Assembly (NCBI RefSeq): GCF_015056685.1
Contig: NZ_SVFW01000026.1
Coordinates: forward strand, 1 to 31,907
Direction of reading: 5' to 3'
Source: Butyrivibrio sp.
Lineage (GTDB): Bacteria > Bacillota > Clostridia > Lachnospirales > Lachnospiraceae
Length of the DNA: 31,907 bases
The translations under genes were made by a program, and so were the position numbers. The notes below the pieces were generated by a model, which saw nothing but the letters and a program-made list of their open reading frames with translations, was not told where the DNA came from and did not search any database. Positions 24,310 to 31,907 of the stretch are shown here, in pieces. Position 1 is the first letter of the stretch. Each line of letters begins with the position of its first letter.

Positions 24310-24834
24310 ATGAATATTAGGCGTATACTTGTAAACTTCATATTTATCATAGTTTCATTTATTTTACAGACTACGCTTTTCAGGGCACTGGACTTTGGTG
24401 GAATAGCGCCCAATGTCCTTATGATAATGACTTCTTCTACAGCTTTTATCAAGGGAGATAAAGCGGGACTTTTAACAGGCTTTTTCTGCGGCCTTTTAGT
24501 CGATATTTTCTTTGGAACATATCTGGGCTTTTTTGCACTAATTTACATGTATATTGGATTTATTGTAGGAAAGCTTCACATTATCTTTTTTTCACAAAAT
24601 GTTGCTATCCCTATCCTGGTAATAACAATATCAGACTTTGTTTTTGGCTTTGTCTGTTATGTCCTGATGTTCTTGTTCAGGACCAAATTTAATATCGGCT
24701 ATTATATGCAGACAGTAATATTACCTGAGGTTGTGTATACAGCTATCGTAGCCATATTTATTTATCCGATCATCCTTAAGGTCAATAATATCATTGATGA
24801 AAAGGAACAAAGGAGCGCCAAGAAATTTGTTTGA
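24310..24834 (+). CDS. mreD: Rod shape-determining membrane protein MreD
   Basis: A 174-residue, very hydrophobic protein with about five membrane segments, starting MNIRRILVNFIFIIVSFILQ, then GFFCGLLVDIFFGTYLGFFAL. This is the usual MreD pattern, including the conserved GLLVDIFFG. It bridges MreC and the synthases. The ribosome binding site is weak, consistent with coupling to mreC 8 nt upstream. Its 3' end overlaps the PBP2 gene. Confidence 0.9.
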   Translation: MNIRRILVNFIFIIVSFILQTTLFRALDFGGIAPNVLMIMTSSTAFIKGDKAGLLTGFFCGLLVDIFFGTYLGFFALIYMYIGFIVGKLHIIFFSQNVAIPILVITISDFVFGFVCYVLMFLFRTKFNIGYYMQTVILPEVVYTAIVAIFIYPIILKVNNIIDEKEQRSAKKFV

Positions 24835-27685
24835 TGAAATAAAAGAAAACATAATTAAATTCATAACATCCAGAGCAGTCATTGTTTCTTTTGTTCTGTT
24901 TACTTTGGCCTGTGTAATGATATACAGGCTTTTTTCGCTGCAGATAATAAATGGTGAGTATTATCTTGATACTTTTAAGTTAAGGATCAAAAAAGAGAAG
25001 ACCATAGCTGCTACAAGAGGAAATATCTATGACAGAAACGGCAATCTTTTAGCTTACAATGAACTTGCCAATTCTGTAACTATAGAAGACGTTTATAAGT
25101 CAGGTTCAGGCAAAAACACAGCGATTAACCAGACTTTAAATGCTCTTATTGATATCATCGAGGAAAATGGTGATACAGTAGATCAGGATTTCAATATTAT
25201 CCTTAATGAGAGCAATGAATTTGAGTTTAAGGTAACAGGGAATTCACTTCTTAGATTCCTGGCAGATGTTTATGGACACACATCTATAAATGACCTTAAG
25301 TACGAGGAAAAGACAAAAACTCCTGAGAATGTTATTGATGACCTCTGCAAAAAATTTGGTGTAGGAGAGTATGAAACTCCCGGAGTATCTTCTTCTTTTG
25401 TTGCAAGAAGGGGCTATACCAATGACAGAGCTCTTAAGGTTTTGACAGTTCGTTACAATATGGATTCTAACAGTTATCAGAAGTACATTGATACTACAGT
25501 TGCTTCTGACGTAAGTGACCAGACAGTTGCTGATGTTATGGAGAATCTGGGCATGCTTGAGGGTGTTTCTATCGAGGAGAATACAGCCAGAAAGTATGTT
25601 GATGCACAGTATTTCTCACATCTTCTTGGTTATACAGGTAAGGTTTCAGAGGATGAACTTGCTGAGCTTCAGCAGATAAATTCAAGCTATGGCCTTAATG
25701 ATACTGTTGGTAAATCCGGAATTGAGCAGGCTATGGAGTCTGTGCTTCAGGGAACAAAGGGATCTGAGACTGTTTATGTAGATAATACGGGTCAGGTTAT
25801 CGAGACCAGCAATTATGTGGATTCTATTGCCGGTAACGATGTTTATCTTACTATTGATAAGGATCTGACTGAAGCCTGTTACGATATTATTGAGCAGTCA
25901 CTTGCTGGTATCCTTGTTTCCAAGATCCAGAATGTAAAGACATACACATATACAGAGACAAGTAGCTCAAGCAGTATTGTAATCCCGATCTATGATGTTT
26001 ATTATGCTATTTTTGACAACGACGTTGTTGATATACCTCATTTTGCTGAGGATGATGCAAAAGAAACAGAGAAAGCAGTATATGAGGCTTTCACAACTAA
26101 GAACGCTGCAGTTCTTTCAAGACTCAGGGAAGAATTTGAAACTGCAAAGACTCCTTATAATGCCCTTAGCAGTGAATATCAGTGGTACATGAGCCATATT
26201 GCATCAATGCTTTATTCTGATGGTGTTATCAATTCTACTCTTGTAGATAAAGAAGATGATGTATATGTTGCATGGACAACAGATGAGACAATTTCTCTTA
26301 CTGAATACTTAAAATATGCTATCGCTATGAACTGGATCGATGTTTCTAAACTCAGCATCGACAATCAGTACGCAGATTCTGAAGAAATCTTTGCTCAGAT
26401 AGTAGATTACATCATTGATGAGATGTCATCTGATTATGACTTCCAGACAAGGCTCTATAAATATCTTTTGCTGGATGGAAACATAAGTGGCACTCAGGTT
26501 TGCAACCTCCTTCTTGAACAGGATAAAGTTACTTTATCAGATGAAGAGCAGGGAATATGGGATAGAGGCGGAGAGACAGCCTATACCTTTATGACTAACA
26601 GGATTTCCAACCTGGATATTACACCTGCGCAGCTTGCTCTTGATCCATGCACAGGATCAATGGTTGTTACAGACGTTAATTCAGGTGATGTGCTGGCTAT
26701 AGTTTCGTATCCCGGATACGATAACAACAAAATGGCAAACGGCGTTGATGCTGAGTATTACGCCAAACTTAGAAGTGATAAGTCAAATCCTCTGTACAAC
26801 TATGCCACACAGCAGAAGACAGCTCCAGGTTCTACCTTTAAGATTGTTTCTGCGACAGCAGGCCTTACAGAAGGAGTTATTACAACTGATTCAACAATTT
26901 ATTGCGGCGGTATTTTTGATAAGCTCGATCATCCGCCAAGGTGTTGGATATATCCTAGTGGACACGGTAACTTAAATGTTACAGGTGGTATCCGTAATTC
27001 ATGTAACGTATTTTTCTATGAAGTTGGTTACAGACTTGGTCTTTTGGGTAGTTCTTATTCATCAGAGACCGGTCTTGAAAAGCTTGCCCAGTATGCAGAT
27101 ATGTATGGTCTTACAGAAAAATCAGGCATAGAAATTGCAGAATCAGAGCCTTCTGTATCAGATCAGGACGCTGTTCGTTCTGCTATTGGACAGGGTAGTC
27201 ATTCATATACAACTATAGGACTTGCAAGATATGTAACAACTATTGCAAATAGTGGTACATGTTATAATCTTTCTCTTATAGATAAAACTACCGATTCAAG
27301 CGGTAATCTGCTTGAAGAGTACAGTGCATCTGTCAGAAATACTATCGATATGCCTCAGTCTTACTGGAATGCTATTCATTTAGGTATGAGACAGGTTGTA
27401 CAGGACAAATCCTATTATGCAAATCTTGGAGTTAACGTAGCCGGTAAGACAGGTACAGCGCAGGAATCAAAGAGTAGACCAAACCACTCGCTCTTTATCT
27501 GCTATGCACCTTATGAAAAGCCTGAAATTGCAATTGCAACACGAATTGCTTATGGTTATACCTCAAGCTATGCTGCACAGATCACAAAAGAAGCTCTTTC
27601 TTATTACTTTGAACTTAGAGATGAGGATGATATTCTTTCAGGTACAGCAAGAGAACTTCAGGATGGTGCTACAAACGCCGACTAA
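24797..27685 (+). CDS. Class B penicillin-binding protein PBP2-like, with a large insertion
   Basis: A 962-residue peptidoglycan transpeptidase: one N-terminal membrane helix (about 28-50), dimerisation domain starting ATRGNIYDRNGNLLAYNE, VGKSGIEQAMESVLQG, then a roughly 225-residue insertion (about 376-600) before the transpeptidase domain (from D616). Catalytic motifs are S679-TFK, S735-C-N and K884-TG. Usual PBP2 proteins are 580-720 aa, so this is long. It cross-links wall peptides in partnership with RodA, encoded next. The start is uncertain: ATG 24797 has no clear site, TTG 24794 is adjacent, and TTG 24827 has AAGGAG 11 nt upstream. It overlaps mreD. Confidence 0.9.
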   Translation: MKRNKGAPRNLFDEIKENIIKFITSRAVIVSFVLFTLACVMIYRLFSLQIINGEYYLDTFKLRIKKEKTIAATRGNIYDRNGNLLAYNELANSVTIEDVYKSGSGKNTAINQTLNALIDIIEENGDTVDQDFNIILNESNEFEFKVTGNSLLRFLADVYGHTSINDLKYEEKTKTPENVIDDLCKKFGVGEYETPGVSSSFVARRGYTNDRALKVLTVRYNMDSNSYQKYIDTTVASDVSDQTVADVMENLGMLEGVSIEENTARKYVDAQYFSHLLGYTGKVSEDELAELQQINSSYGLNDTVGKSGIEQAMESVLQGTKGSETVYVDNTGQVIETSNYVDSIAGNDVYLTIDKDLTEACYDIIEQSLAGILVSKIQNVKTYTYTETSSSSSIVIPIYDVYYAIFDNDVVDIPHFAEDDAKETEKAVYEAFTTKNAAVLSRLREEFETAKTPYNALSSEYQWYMSHIASMLYSDGVINSTLVDKEDDVYVAWTTDETISLTEYLKYAIAMNWIDVSKLSIDNQYADSEEIFAQIVDYIIDEMSSDYDFQTRLYKYLLLDGNISGTQVCNLLLEQDKVTLSDEEQGIWDRGGETAYTFMTNRISNLDITPAQLALDPCTGSMVVTDVNSGDVLAIVSYPGYDNNKMANGVDAEYYAKLRSDKSNPLYNYATQQKTAPGSTFKIVSATAGLTEGVITTDSTIYCGGIFDKLDHPPRCWIYPSGHGNLNVTGGIRNSCNVFFYEVGYRLGLLGSSYSSETGLEKLAQYADMYGLTEKSGIEIAESEPSVSDQDAVRSAIGQGSHSYTTIGLARYVTTIANSGTCYNLSLIDKTTDSSGNLLEEYSASVRNTIDMPQSYWNAIHLGMRQVVQDKSYYANLGVNVAGKTGTAQESKSRPNHSLFICYAPYEKPEIAIATRIAYGYTSSYAAQITKEALSYYFELRDEDDILSGTARELQDGATNAD

Positions 27686-27695
27686 TGGGGGAAAA

Positions 27696-28820
27696 ATGTT
27701 AAAGAAATACAAGATAATGGATTATGACTTTCCTTTAGTCATAATGGTAATTGGTCTTACAATATTTGGAATAATGGCTATCAGCTCAGCTAATCCTTCC
27801 TATGTCTCCAAACAGACAGCAGGTATGGTTTTTGGCGTGGTTTTAATGGTTTTTATTTCACTACTTGATTATTCGGTTTTGATAAAACTTTACATTCCGT
27901 TTTATATACTGAATGTAGCTCTTTTGGGCCTTGTTTTATCTCCCTTGGGTAGCAGCACAAACGGAGCTCAAAGATGGATAAACTTATTTGGAATAACATT
28001 CCAGCCATCAGAGGCAGCCAAAATTTTATTGATTTTATTTTATGCTCAGTTTATCATGAAATATAAGGACAAAGTTAAGAACATAAGCTTTGTTCTGATT
28101 TGCTTGGCACTGCTTGCGCTTCCTTTGGGACTAATCTTTAAGCAGCCCGACCTTTCAACATGTATCATGGTAATGATGATTTTCTCATCAATGATCTTTG
28201 TTGCCGGGGTGAATTGGAAGCTAGTCGTCTTTGTTTTATCTGTTTCTATTCCTTCAGTATTATTTATAATTTATAATGCTGTTCAGGAAGACAGCAGTAT
28301 TCTTAAGGACTATCAGCAGCGTAGAATTCTTGCATGGCTACATCCTGAAGAGTATGCTAATTCTGAGGCTTATCAGACACTTAATTCTATGATGGCTATT
28401 GGTTCAGGTCAGCTTTACGGCAAGGGTTATAACACCAACGAGATAAGCTCTGTTCTTAATGGCGGATTTATTTCTGAGTCCCAGACAGACTTCATTTTCA
28501 CTGTTATCGGTGAAGAGTTTGGTTTCATTGGGGCATGTATTGTTGTGGTTTTGATTCTTGGCATTGCTATTGAATGCTTCATGATCTCCATGAGAGCCAA
28601 GGATAAAGCAGGCGAGGTAATCGCCGCAGGCGTTGGAGGCTGGATAGGCTTCCAGGGCATTATAAACATAGGAGTTGCAACCGGAGTTCTGCCCAATACA
28701 GGACTTCCACTTCCTTTTGTAAGTGCCGGTCTGACTTCACTTTTAAGTGTTTATGTAGGCATTGGCTTTGTGCTCAATGTCAGACTTCAAGGAAATAAAT
28801 ATATTTTGGGGAGAGGTTAA
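27696..28820 (+). CDS. rodA: Peptidoglycan glycosyltransferase RodA (SEDS family)
   Basis: A 374-residue polytopic SEDS protein with about ten membrane helices, which polymerises lipid II into glycan strands with PBP2. Family features include NGAQRWINLFGITFQPSEAAK, KQPDLSTC (the conserved Gln-Pro-Asp segment), GEEFGFIG and GLPLPFVSAG. It starts at ATG 27696, with GGGGGA 5 nt upstream; longer frames back to 27504 lie inside the PBP2 gene and are not expected to be used. Direct linkage to PBP2 favours RodA over FtsW or SpoVE. Confidence 0.92.
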   Translation: MLKKYKIMDYDFPLVIMVIGLTIFGIMAISSANPSYVSKQTAGMVFGVVLMVFISLLDYSVLIKLYIPFYILNVALLGLVLSPLGSSTNGAQRWINLFGITFQPSEAAKILLILFYAQFIMKYKDKVKNISFVLICLALLALPLGLIFKQPDLSTCIMVMMIFSSMIFVAGVNWKLVVFVLSVSIPSVLFIIYNAVQEDSSILKDYQQRRILAWLHPEEYANSEAYQTLNSMMAIGSGQLYGKGYNTNEISSVLNGGFISESQTDFIFTVIGEEFGFIGACIVVVLILGIAIECFMISMRAKDKAGEVIAAGVGGWIGFQGIINIGVATGVLPNTGLPLPFVSAGLTSLLSVYVGIGFVLNVRLQGNKYILGRG

Positions 28821-28825
28821 AGTAT

Positions 28826-29221
28826 ATGAATATAGCTTTAATTGCACATGATGCGAAAAAGAAACTTATGCAGAATTTCTGCATAGCTTATAGAGGAATC
28901 CTTAGTAAAAATGATCTTTATGCTACAGGAACTACAGGAAGACTTGTAGAAGAGGTAACAAATCTTTCAATTCACAAGTATCTTGCAGGACATCTTGGTG
29001 GTGCTCAGCAGCTTGGCGCAGCAATAGAGCACAACGAAATCGACCTTGTGATCTTTTTAAGAGATCCATTAACAGTAAAATCTCATGAACCTGATATAAG
29101 CAATATCATGTCACTTTGTGATATGCATAATATTCCTGTTGCCACCAATCTGGCATCAGCTGAGCTTTTACTTAAGTCATTGGATAGGGGAGATTTTGAG
29201 TGGCGTGAGATGTACAAGTAA
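28826..29221 (+). CDS. mgsA: Methylglyoxal synthase
   Basis: A 131-residue enzyme that converts dihydroxyacetone phosphate to methylglyoxal and phosphate, a bypass of lower glycolysis used under phosphate limitation. Family motifs are MNIALIAHDAKK, YATGTTGRL, HLGGAQQLGA and IFLRDPL (with the catalytic Asp). Length matches the family. It lies 5 nt after rodA, with GAGAGG near the start, and overlaps the following carboxypeptidase gene by 17 nt. Linkage to the shape cluster has no obvious metabolic reason but is known in Lachnospiraceae. Confidence 0.93.
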   Translation: MNIALIAHDAKKKLMQNFCIAYRGILSKNDLYATGTTGRLVEEVTNLSIHKYLAGHLGGAQQLGAAIEHNEIDLVIFLRDPLTVKSHEPDISNIMSLCDMHNIPVATNLASAELLLKSLDRGDFEWREMYK

Positions 29222-30167
29222 GATAGCTTTATTATTGTGTCTTTTAGTAGGAACAACTGGACTTACCGGCTGTTCTTACTTTTCATATTCTGCAAAGTAC
29301 TCTGTATCTTCATCAACTGAAGATGTCAGAAATACATATTATTATCCTACTTTTGCTTCAGATCTTTGCGTAGCAGACGGTGATATAACAGGAGATGAGG
29401 ATGTTATTTCTTCTGATGTCAGCGCCGGTCTTTTTGATCTCAATAACAAAGAAACCTTATATGCCAAAAATGTTAATCTCCAGGTTCATCCTGCAAGCCT
29501 GACAAAGGTCATGACTGCTCTTGTTGCGTTAAAATACGGCAAGCTTGATCAGGTTCTTGTTGCGGACAGTAATGTCTATGTCAATGAGAGCGGAGCTCAA
29601 AAGGTGAATCTTAAGGAGGGCGACAGACTAACTCTTGATCAGGCACTTAGGATCCTGCTTATATATTCAGCTAATGATGTAGCTAATCTTATTGCCACTA
29701 ATATTGGAGGATCCATTGAAGGGTTCACAGATATGATGAATAAGGAAGCTCTTGCTATAGGAGCGACCAATTCTCATTTTACAAATCCTCACGGTTTAAC
29801 GGATGAGGATCATTATGTTACAGCTTATGATATGTATCTGATATTCAATGCTGCCATGCAGTATGAGACCTTCAGCGAAATAATAAATATGACTGAATAC
29901 AGCACAAACTATCTTGATTCATCAGGTAACTCAAAGGAAGTTTCTGTATCCAATACTAATGCGTATCTTCAAGGCACCCAGTCAGCGCCTATGGGGGTTA
30001 CAGTTATTGGCGGTAAAACCGGTACAACATCTGCTGCCGGTCATTGCCTTATCCTGCTTGCAAGAGATACAAACGGAAGTCCTTACATCGCAGTTATCAT
30101 GCGCGATACAGACAGTGGTACACTTTACTCAGACATGTCATCTTTGCTTTCAGAAATAACCAAATAG
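29205..30167 (+). CDS. D-alanyl-D-alanine carboxypeptidase, predicted lipoprotein
   Basis: A 320-residue S11-family (DacA/DacF-like) penicillin-binding protein that removes the terminal D-Ala from wall pentapeptides outside the cell. Active-site motifs are S98-LTK, S155-AN and K271-TG. The N terminus is a lipoprotein signal with lipobox LTGC (C23), predicting lipid anchoring; the usual C-terminal beta domain and amphipathic anchor are absent. The GTG at 29205 inside mgsA is the best start (GGGGAG 12 nt upstream); TTG 29196 is an alternative. ATG 29118 would add residues that spoil the signal peptide. Confidence 0.87.
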   Translation: MRCTSKIALLLCLLVGTTGLTGCSYFSYSAKYSVSSSTEDVRNTYYYPTFASDLCVADGDITGDEDVISSDVSAGLFDLNNKETLYAKNVNLQVHPASLTKVMTALVALKYGKLDQVLVADSNVYVNESGAQKVNLKEGDRLTLDQALRILLIYSANDVANLIATNIGGSIEGFTDMMNKEALAIGATNSHFTNPHGLTDEDHYVTAYDMYLIFNAAMQYETFSEIINMTEYSTNYLDSSGNSKEVSVSNTNAYLQGTQSAPMGVTVIGGKTGTTSAAGHCLILLARDTNGSPYIAVIMRDTDSGTLYSDMSSLLSEITK

Positions 30168-30169
30168 AG

Positions 30170-30198
30170 TTGTTTTTTAACATGTAATATTCTATAAT
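30170..30198 (+). promoter_or_regulatory. Sigma-A-type promoter for the P-loop gene
   Basis: TTGTTT (30170-30175), a 17-bp spacer, and a perfect TATAAT (30193-30198) lie 42 bp upstream of the next start codon. It marks a new transcription unit after the long gene series, although no terminator hairpin was seen after the carboxypeptidase gene. Confidence 0.65.
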
Positions 30199-30240
30199 TA
30201 TTACAAGAATTTAAATTCTAACTAGCAGGAGGGTATGCCG

Positions 30241-30660
30241 ATGGTTCAGTTAATTGTTGGGAAAAAGGGTAAAGGAAAGACAAAATGTTTATTGGACAAG
30301 GTTAATACCGAGGTTAAGAATGTACTCGGAAGCGTAGTATTTCTTGATAAGAACACCAAGCACATGTATGAATTAAACAATAAGATCAGACTTATTGTAG
30401 TTCCAGAGTTTATGATTTCAAATTCTGATGAGTTTATCGGATTCGTAAGTGGTATTATTTCTCAAGACCACGATCTCCAACAGATGTATTTTGATGGATT
30501 TTTAAATATCTCTTGTCTCGAGGGCAAGGACATAACAGAAACTATTGACAAGCTCGAAAAGCTTTCTGAGAAGTTCAATATTGATTTCATCTTAAGCGTT
30601 TCAATGGATGAATCAGAGCTTCCTGAAAATGTTAGATCCAAGGTTGTAATTTCACTTTAA
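30241..30660 (+). CDS. Small P-loop protein of unknown function
   Basis: A 139-residue soluble protein with a Walker A motif at its extreme N terminus, GKKGKGKT (residues 7-14). LGSVVFLDKNTKHMYEL follows, then a hydrophobic strand LIVVPEFM, and the protein ends ENVRSKVVISL. No clear Walker B or further NTPase motifs stand out. The ATG at 30241 is preferred because AGGAGGG lies 7 nt upstream; ATG 30235 is too close. I recall similar Lachnospiraceae proteins being loosely annotated as twitching-motility or ATP-binding proteins, but the function is not known. It has its own promoter and is followed by a hairpin. Confidence 0.75.
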   Translation: MVQLIVGKKGKGKTKCLLDKVNTEVKNVLGSVVFLDKNTKHMYELNNKIRLIVVPEFMISNSDEFIGFVSGIISQDHDLQQMYFDGFLNISCLEGKDITETIDKLEKLSEKFNIDFILSVSMDESELPENVRSKVVISL

Positions 30661-30668
30661 TTTTAAAG

Positions 30669-30709
30669 TATAATATATATAAGCCGCGGGCTTTCCGCGG
30701 CTTATATAT
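30669..30709 (+). promoter_or_regulatory. TATAAT and 15-bp hairpin between the last two genes
   Basis: TATAAT (30669-30674) is followed immediately by a perfect 15-bp stem, ATATATAAGCCGCGG (30675-30689) with its complement at 30695-30709 and a 5-nt loop. No T-run follows on the plus strand (TGTAAAAAAG), so it is not a textbook terminator. It may be a weak terminator of the P-loop gene, or the 5' leader hairpin of a transcript starting here (-35 TTGTAA at 30644-30649, 19-bp spacer). Confidence 0.45.
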
Positions 30710-30735
30710 TGTAAAAAAGTATAAAGGTTGGGAAA

Positions 30736-31907
30736 ATGGCTAAGAAAAACAGCCGCGTAACAAAATATCCGGGCAATATAAATAATATAAACATTGGAAT
30801 GATATTCTTTTCCGTAATGGCTATCTATATCGTTATCAGTGTCATTACTTATATGCGCAGGGATCATATAGTCGGATATCAGGTTAAAGAGGGAGCTCTT
30901 TCAACAAATAATATCTATGATGCTGTGGCTGTTCGTACAGAGAAGATCATAACCAGTGACAATGCAGGTTATGTCAATTATTTTGCAACAGAAGGCGGAA
31001 GAGTTGCAGTAGGAAATCTTGTTTATACAGTTGATGAGTCAGGGCAGCTTCTTGAGTATCTTAAATCACAAGGTTCTGAAGAAGTCGCACTTGGTGATGA
31101 GGACTTATCTGAACTTCGAAGCCAGATTGTAAATTTTGATTCATCCTTTGATCCTCAGAATTTTTATACTGTATATGATTTTAAGGTCAGCATAGATGGA
31201 ACTGTTCAAAAGCTTTCAAACAGTAGTATTCTGCAGAATATACAATCTCTTAATTCAAACAGTGGAACACTTTCATCTATTGGATATAAAAATGCTCCTG
31301 ACACAGGAATAGTCGTGTATTCTATTGATGGATATGAGGATCTGACACTTGAGACTATGACTCTTGATAAGCTCGACCAAAAGAACTATGAAAAGACTCA
31401 GCTTATCAATAATACTCTTGTTAAGGCGGGGGACCCTGTATATAAGCTATGCACAAGTGAAGAATGGTCTATAATTATAAATGAACAGGATCCTGAAAGA
31501 CTTCAGGAATTTGAGGATCTTGAATATATCAAGGTCAGATTCATTAAAAACCAGGATGAATCATGGGGTAAGGTCACTACCTATACGAATGTGGATGGCC
31601 AAAGCTTCGTTCAGCTTACATTTACAAATTCCATGATAACTTTCTGCAGAGACAGATTTTTAAATGTGGAGCTAATAACAGAGGATGAGACAGGACTTAA
31701 GATTCCTAATTCTTCAATTGTGAATAAGAGCTTTTTCCTGATTCCTAAGGCTTACCTCATTAACAATAATGACAACACCTCAGGAGTACTAAGGGAAAAG
31801 TACGATGAACAGGGTAATGCCACTACCGAGTTTGTTTCACTTAATGTATATAATGAGACAGATACTGAGTATTACATTGATACGGACACATTAAGGGCTG
31901 GTGATAC
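30736..31907 (+). CDS. HlyD-like membrane-anchored protein (3' end beyond window)
   Basis: An open frame of 390 codons that runs off the window with no stop. A short basic cytoplasmic N terminus (MAKKNSRVTKYPG) leads to one membrane helix (about 21-40, MIFFSVMAIYIVISVITYM), then an extracellular beta-rich region. GYVNYFATEGGRVAVGNLVYTV resembles the lipoyl/barrel-sandwich hairpin of HlyD/RND-type adaptors. A later GVLREKYDEQGN segment is typical of the Lachnospiraceae version. GGTTGGGAA precedes the ATG at 30736. From memory this family lies upstream of yggS and sepF in Lachnospiraceae, suggesting a cell-envelope or division role. No transporter gene is visible to support true efflux. Confidence 0.7.
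   Translation, partial: MAKKNSRVTKYPGNINNINIGMIFFSVMAIYIVISVITYMRRDHIVGYQVKEGALSTNNIYDAVAVRTEKIITSDNAGYVNYFATEGGRVAVGNLVYTVDESGQLLEYLKSQGSEEVALGDEDLSELRSQIVNFDSSFDPQNFYTVYDFKVSIDGTVQKLSNSSILQNIQSLNSNSGTLSSIGYKNAPDTGIVVYSIDGYEDLTLETMTLDKLDQKNYEKTQLINNTLVKAGDPVYKLCTSEEWSIIINEQDPERLQEFEDLEYIKVRFIKNQDESWGKVTTYTNVDGQSFVQLTFTNSMITFCRDRFLNVELITEDETGLKIPNSSIVNKSFFLIPKAYLINNNDNTSGVLREKYDEQGNATTEFVSLNVYNETDTEYYIDTDTLRAGD

Noticed and set aside
27504..27695. A 64-residue N-terminal extension of RodA
   Set aside because: It lies inside the PBP2 gene in another frame, shows no RodA-like sequence, and ATG 27696 has a proper ribosome binding site.
29118..29204. An earlier start for the carboxypeptidase
   Set aside because: It would lie deep in mgsA and put about 29 residues ahead of the lipoprotein signal. 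No ribosome binding site is seen.

Overview
The window looks like chromosomal DNA from an AT-rich, low-GC Gram-positive anaerobe of the Lachnospiraceae, probably Butyrivibrio- or Pseudobutyrivibrio-like. This is judged from the proteins (DUF975, DUF1292, a PLP 'aluminum resistance' protein, a roughly 960-residue PBP2), the AGGAGG-type ribosome binding sites and the gene order. The genus is an inference from memory of these families; no search was run.

Layout. (1) Positions 1-1180 hold no convincing gene. They carry a 21-bp inverted repeat resembling paired insertion-sequence ends, an array of five 34-bp modules in both orientations (301-544), three 45-48 bp spaced repeats (684-800) and a 124-nt long-stem hairpin (823-946). 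(2) Positions 1184-2449 hold a small minus-strand coiled-coil protein and a DUF975 membrane protein, each with a terminator. (3) Positions 2495-5541 are a copper-homeostasis operon: a CsoR operator set between -35 and -10, then csoR, then copA. The copA gene carries a C-terminal CopZ-like domain that has its own internal start signal. (4) Next come dut (minus), gltX, a UvrD/PcrA-type helicase gene, and a convergent DUF1292 gene that overlaps the helicase 3' end. (5) From about 10.0 kb to 30.2 kb there is one long same-strand series with gaps of 0-100 bp and many stop/start overlaps: degenerate GH13 protein, pepT, miaB, mutS, mutL, miaA, methionine gamma-lyase-like PLP protein, radC, mreB, mreC, mreD, PBP2, rodA, mgsA and a lipoprotein D,D-carboxypeptidase. 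(6) A clear promoter then drives a small P-loop protein of unknown role, followed by a HlyD-like membrane protein cut by the window edge.

How the genes work together. MiaA and MiaB act in sequence to make ms2i6A37 in tRNA. MutS and MutL form the MutH-independent mismatch repair pair (MutL has the endonuclease motif), and both carry candidate beta-clamp motifs. MreBCD, PBP2 and RodA are the elongasome core, and the carboxypeptidase trims peptidoglycan peptides. CsoR, CopA and the CopZ domain sense, export and hand over Cu(I).

The most notable points are the GH13 protein that keeps the debranching-enzyme scaffold but has substitutions at all three catalytic carboxylates, the five constant-length 34-bp modules, the CopA-CopZ fusion with an internal start, and the large PBP2 insertion. 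No tRNA, rRNA, CRISPR array or intact mobile element was seen.
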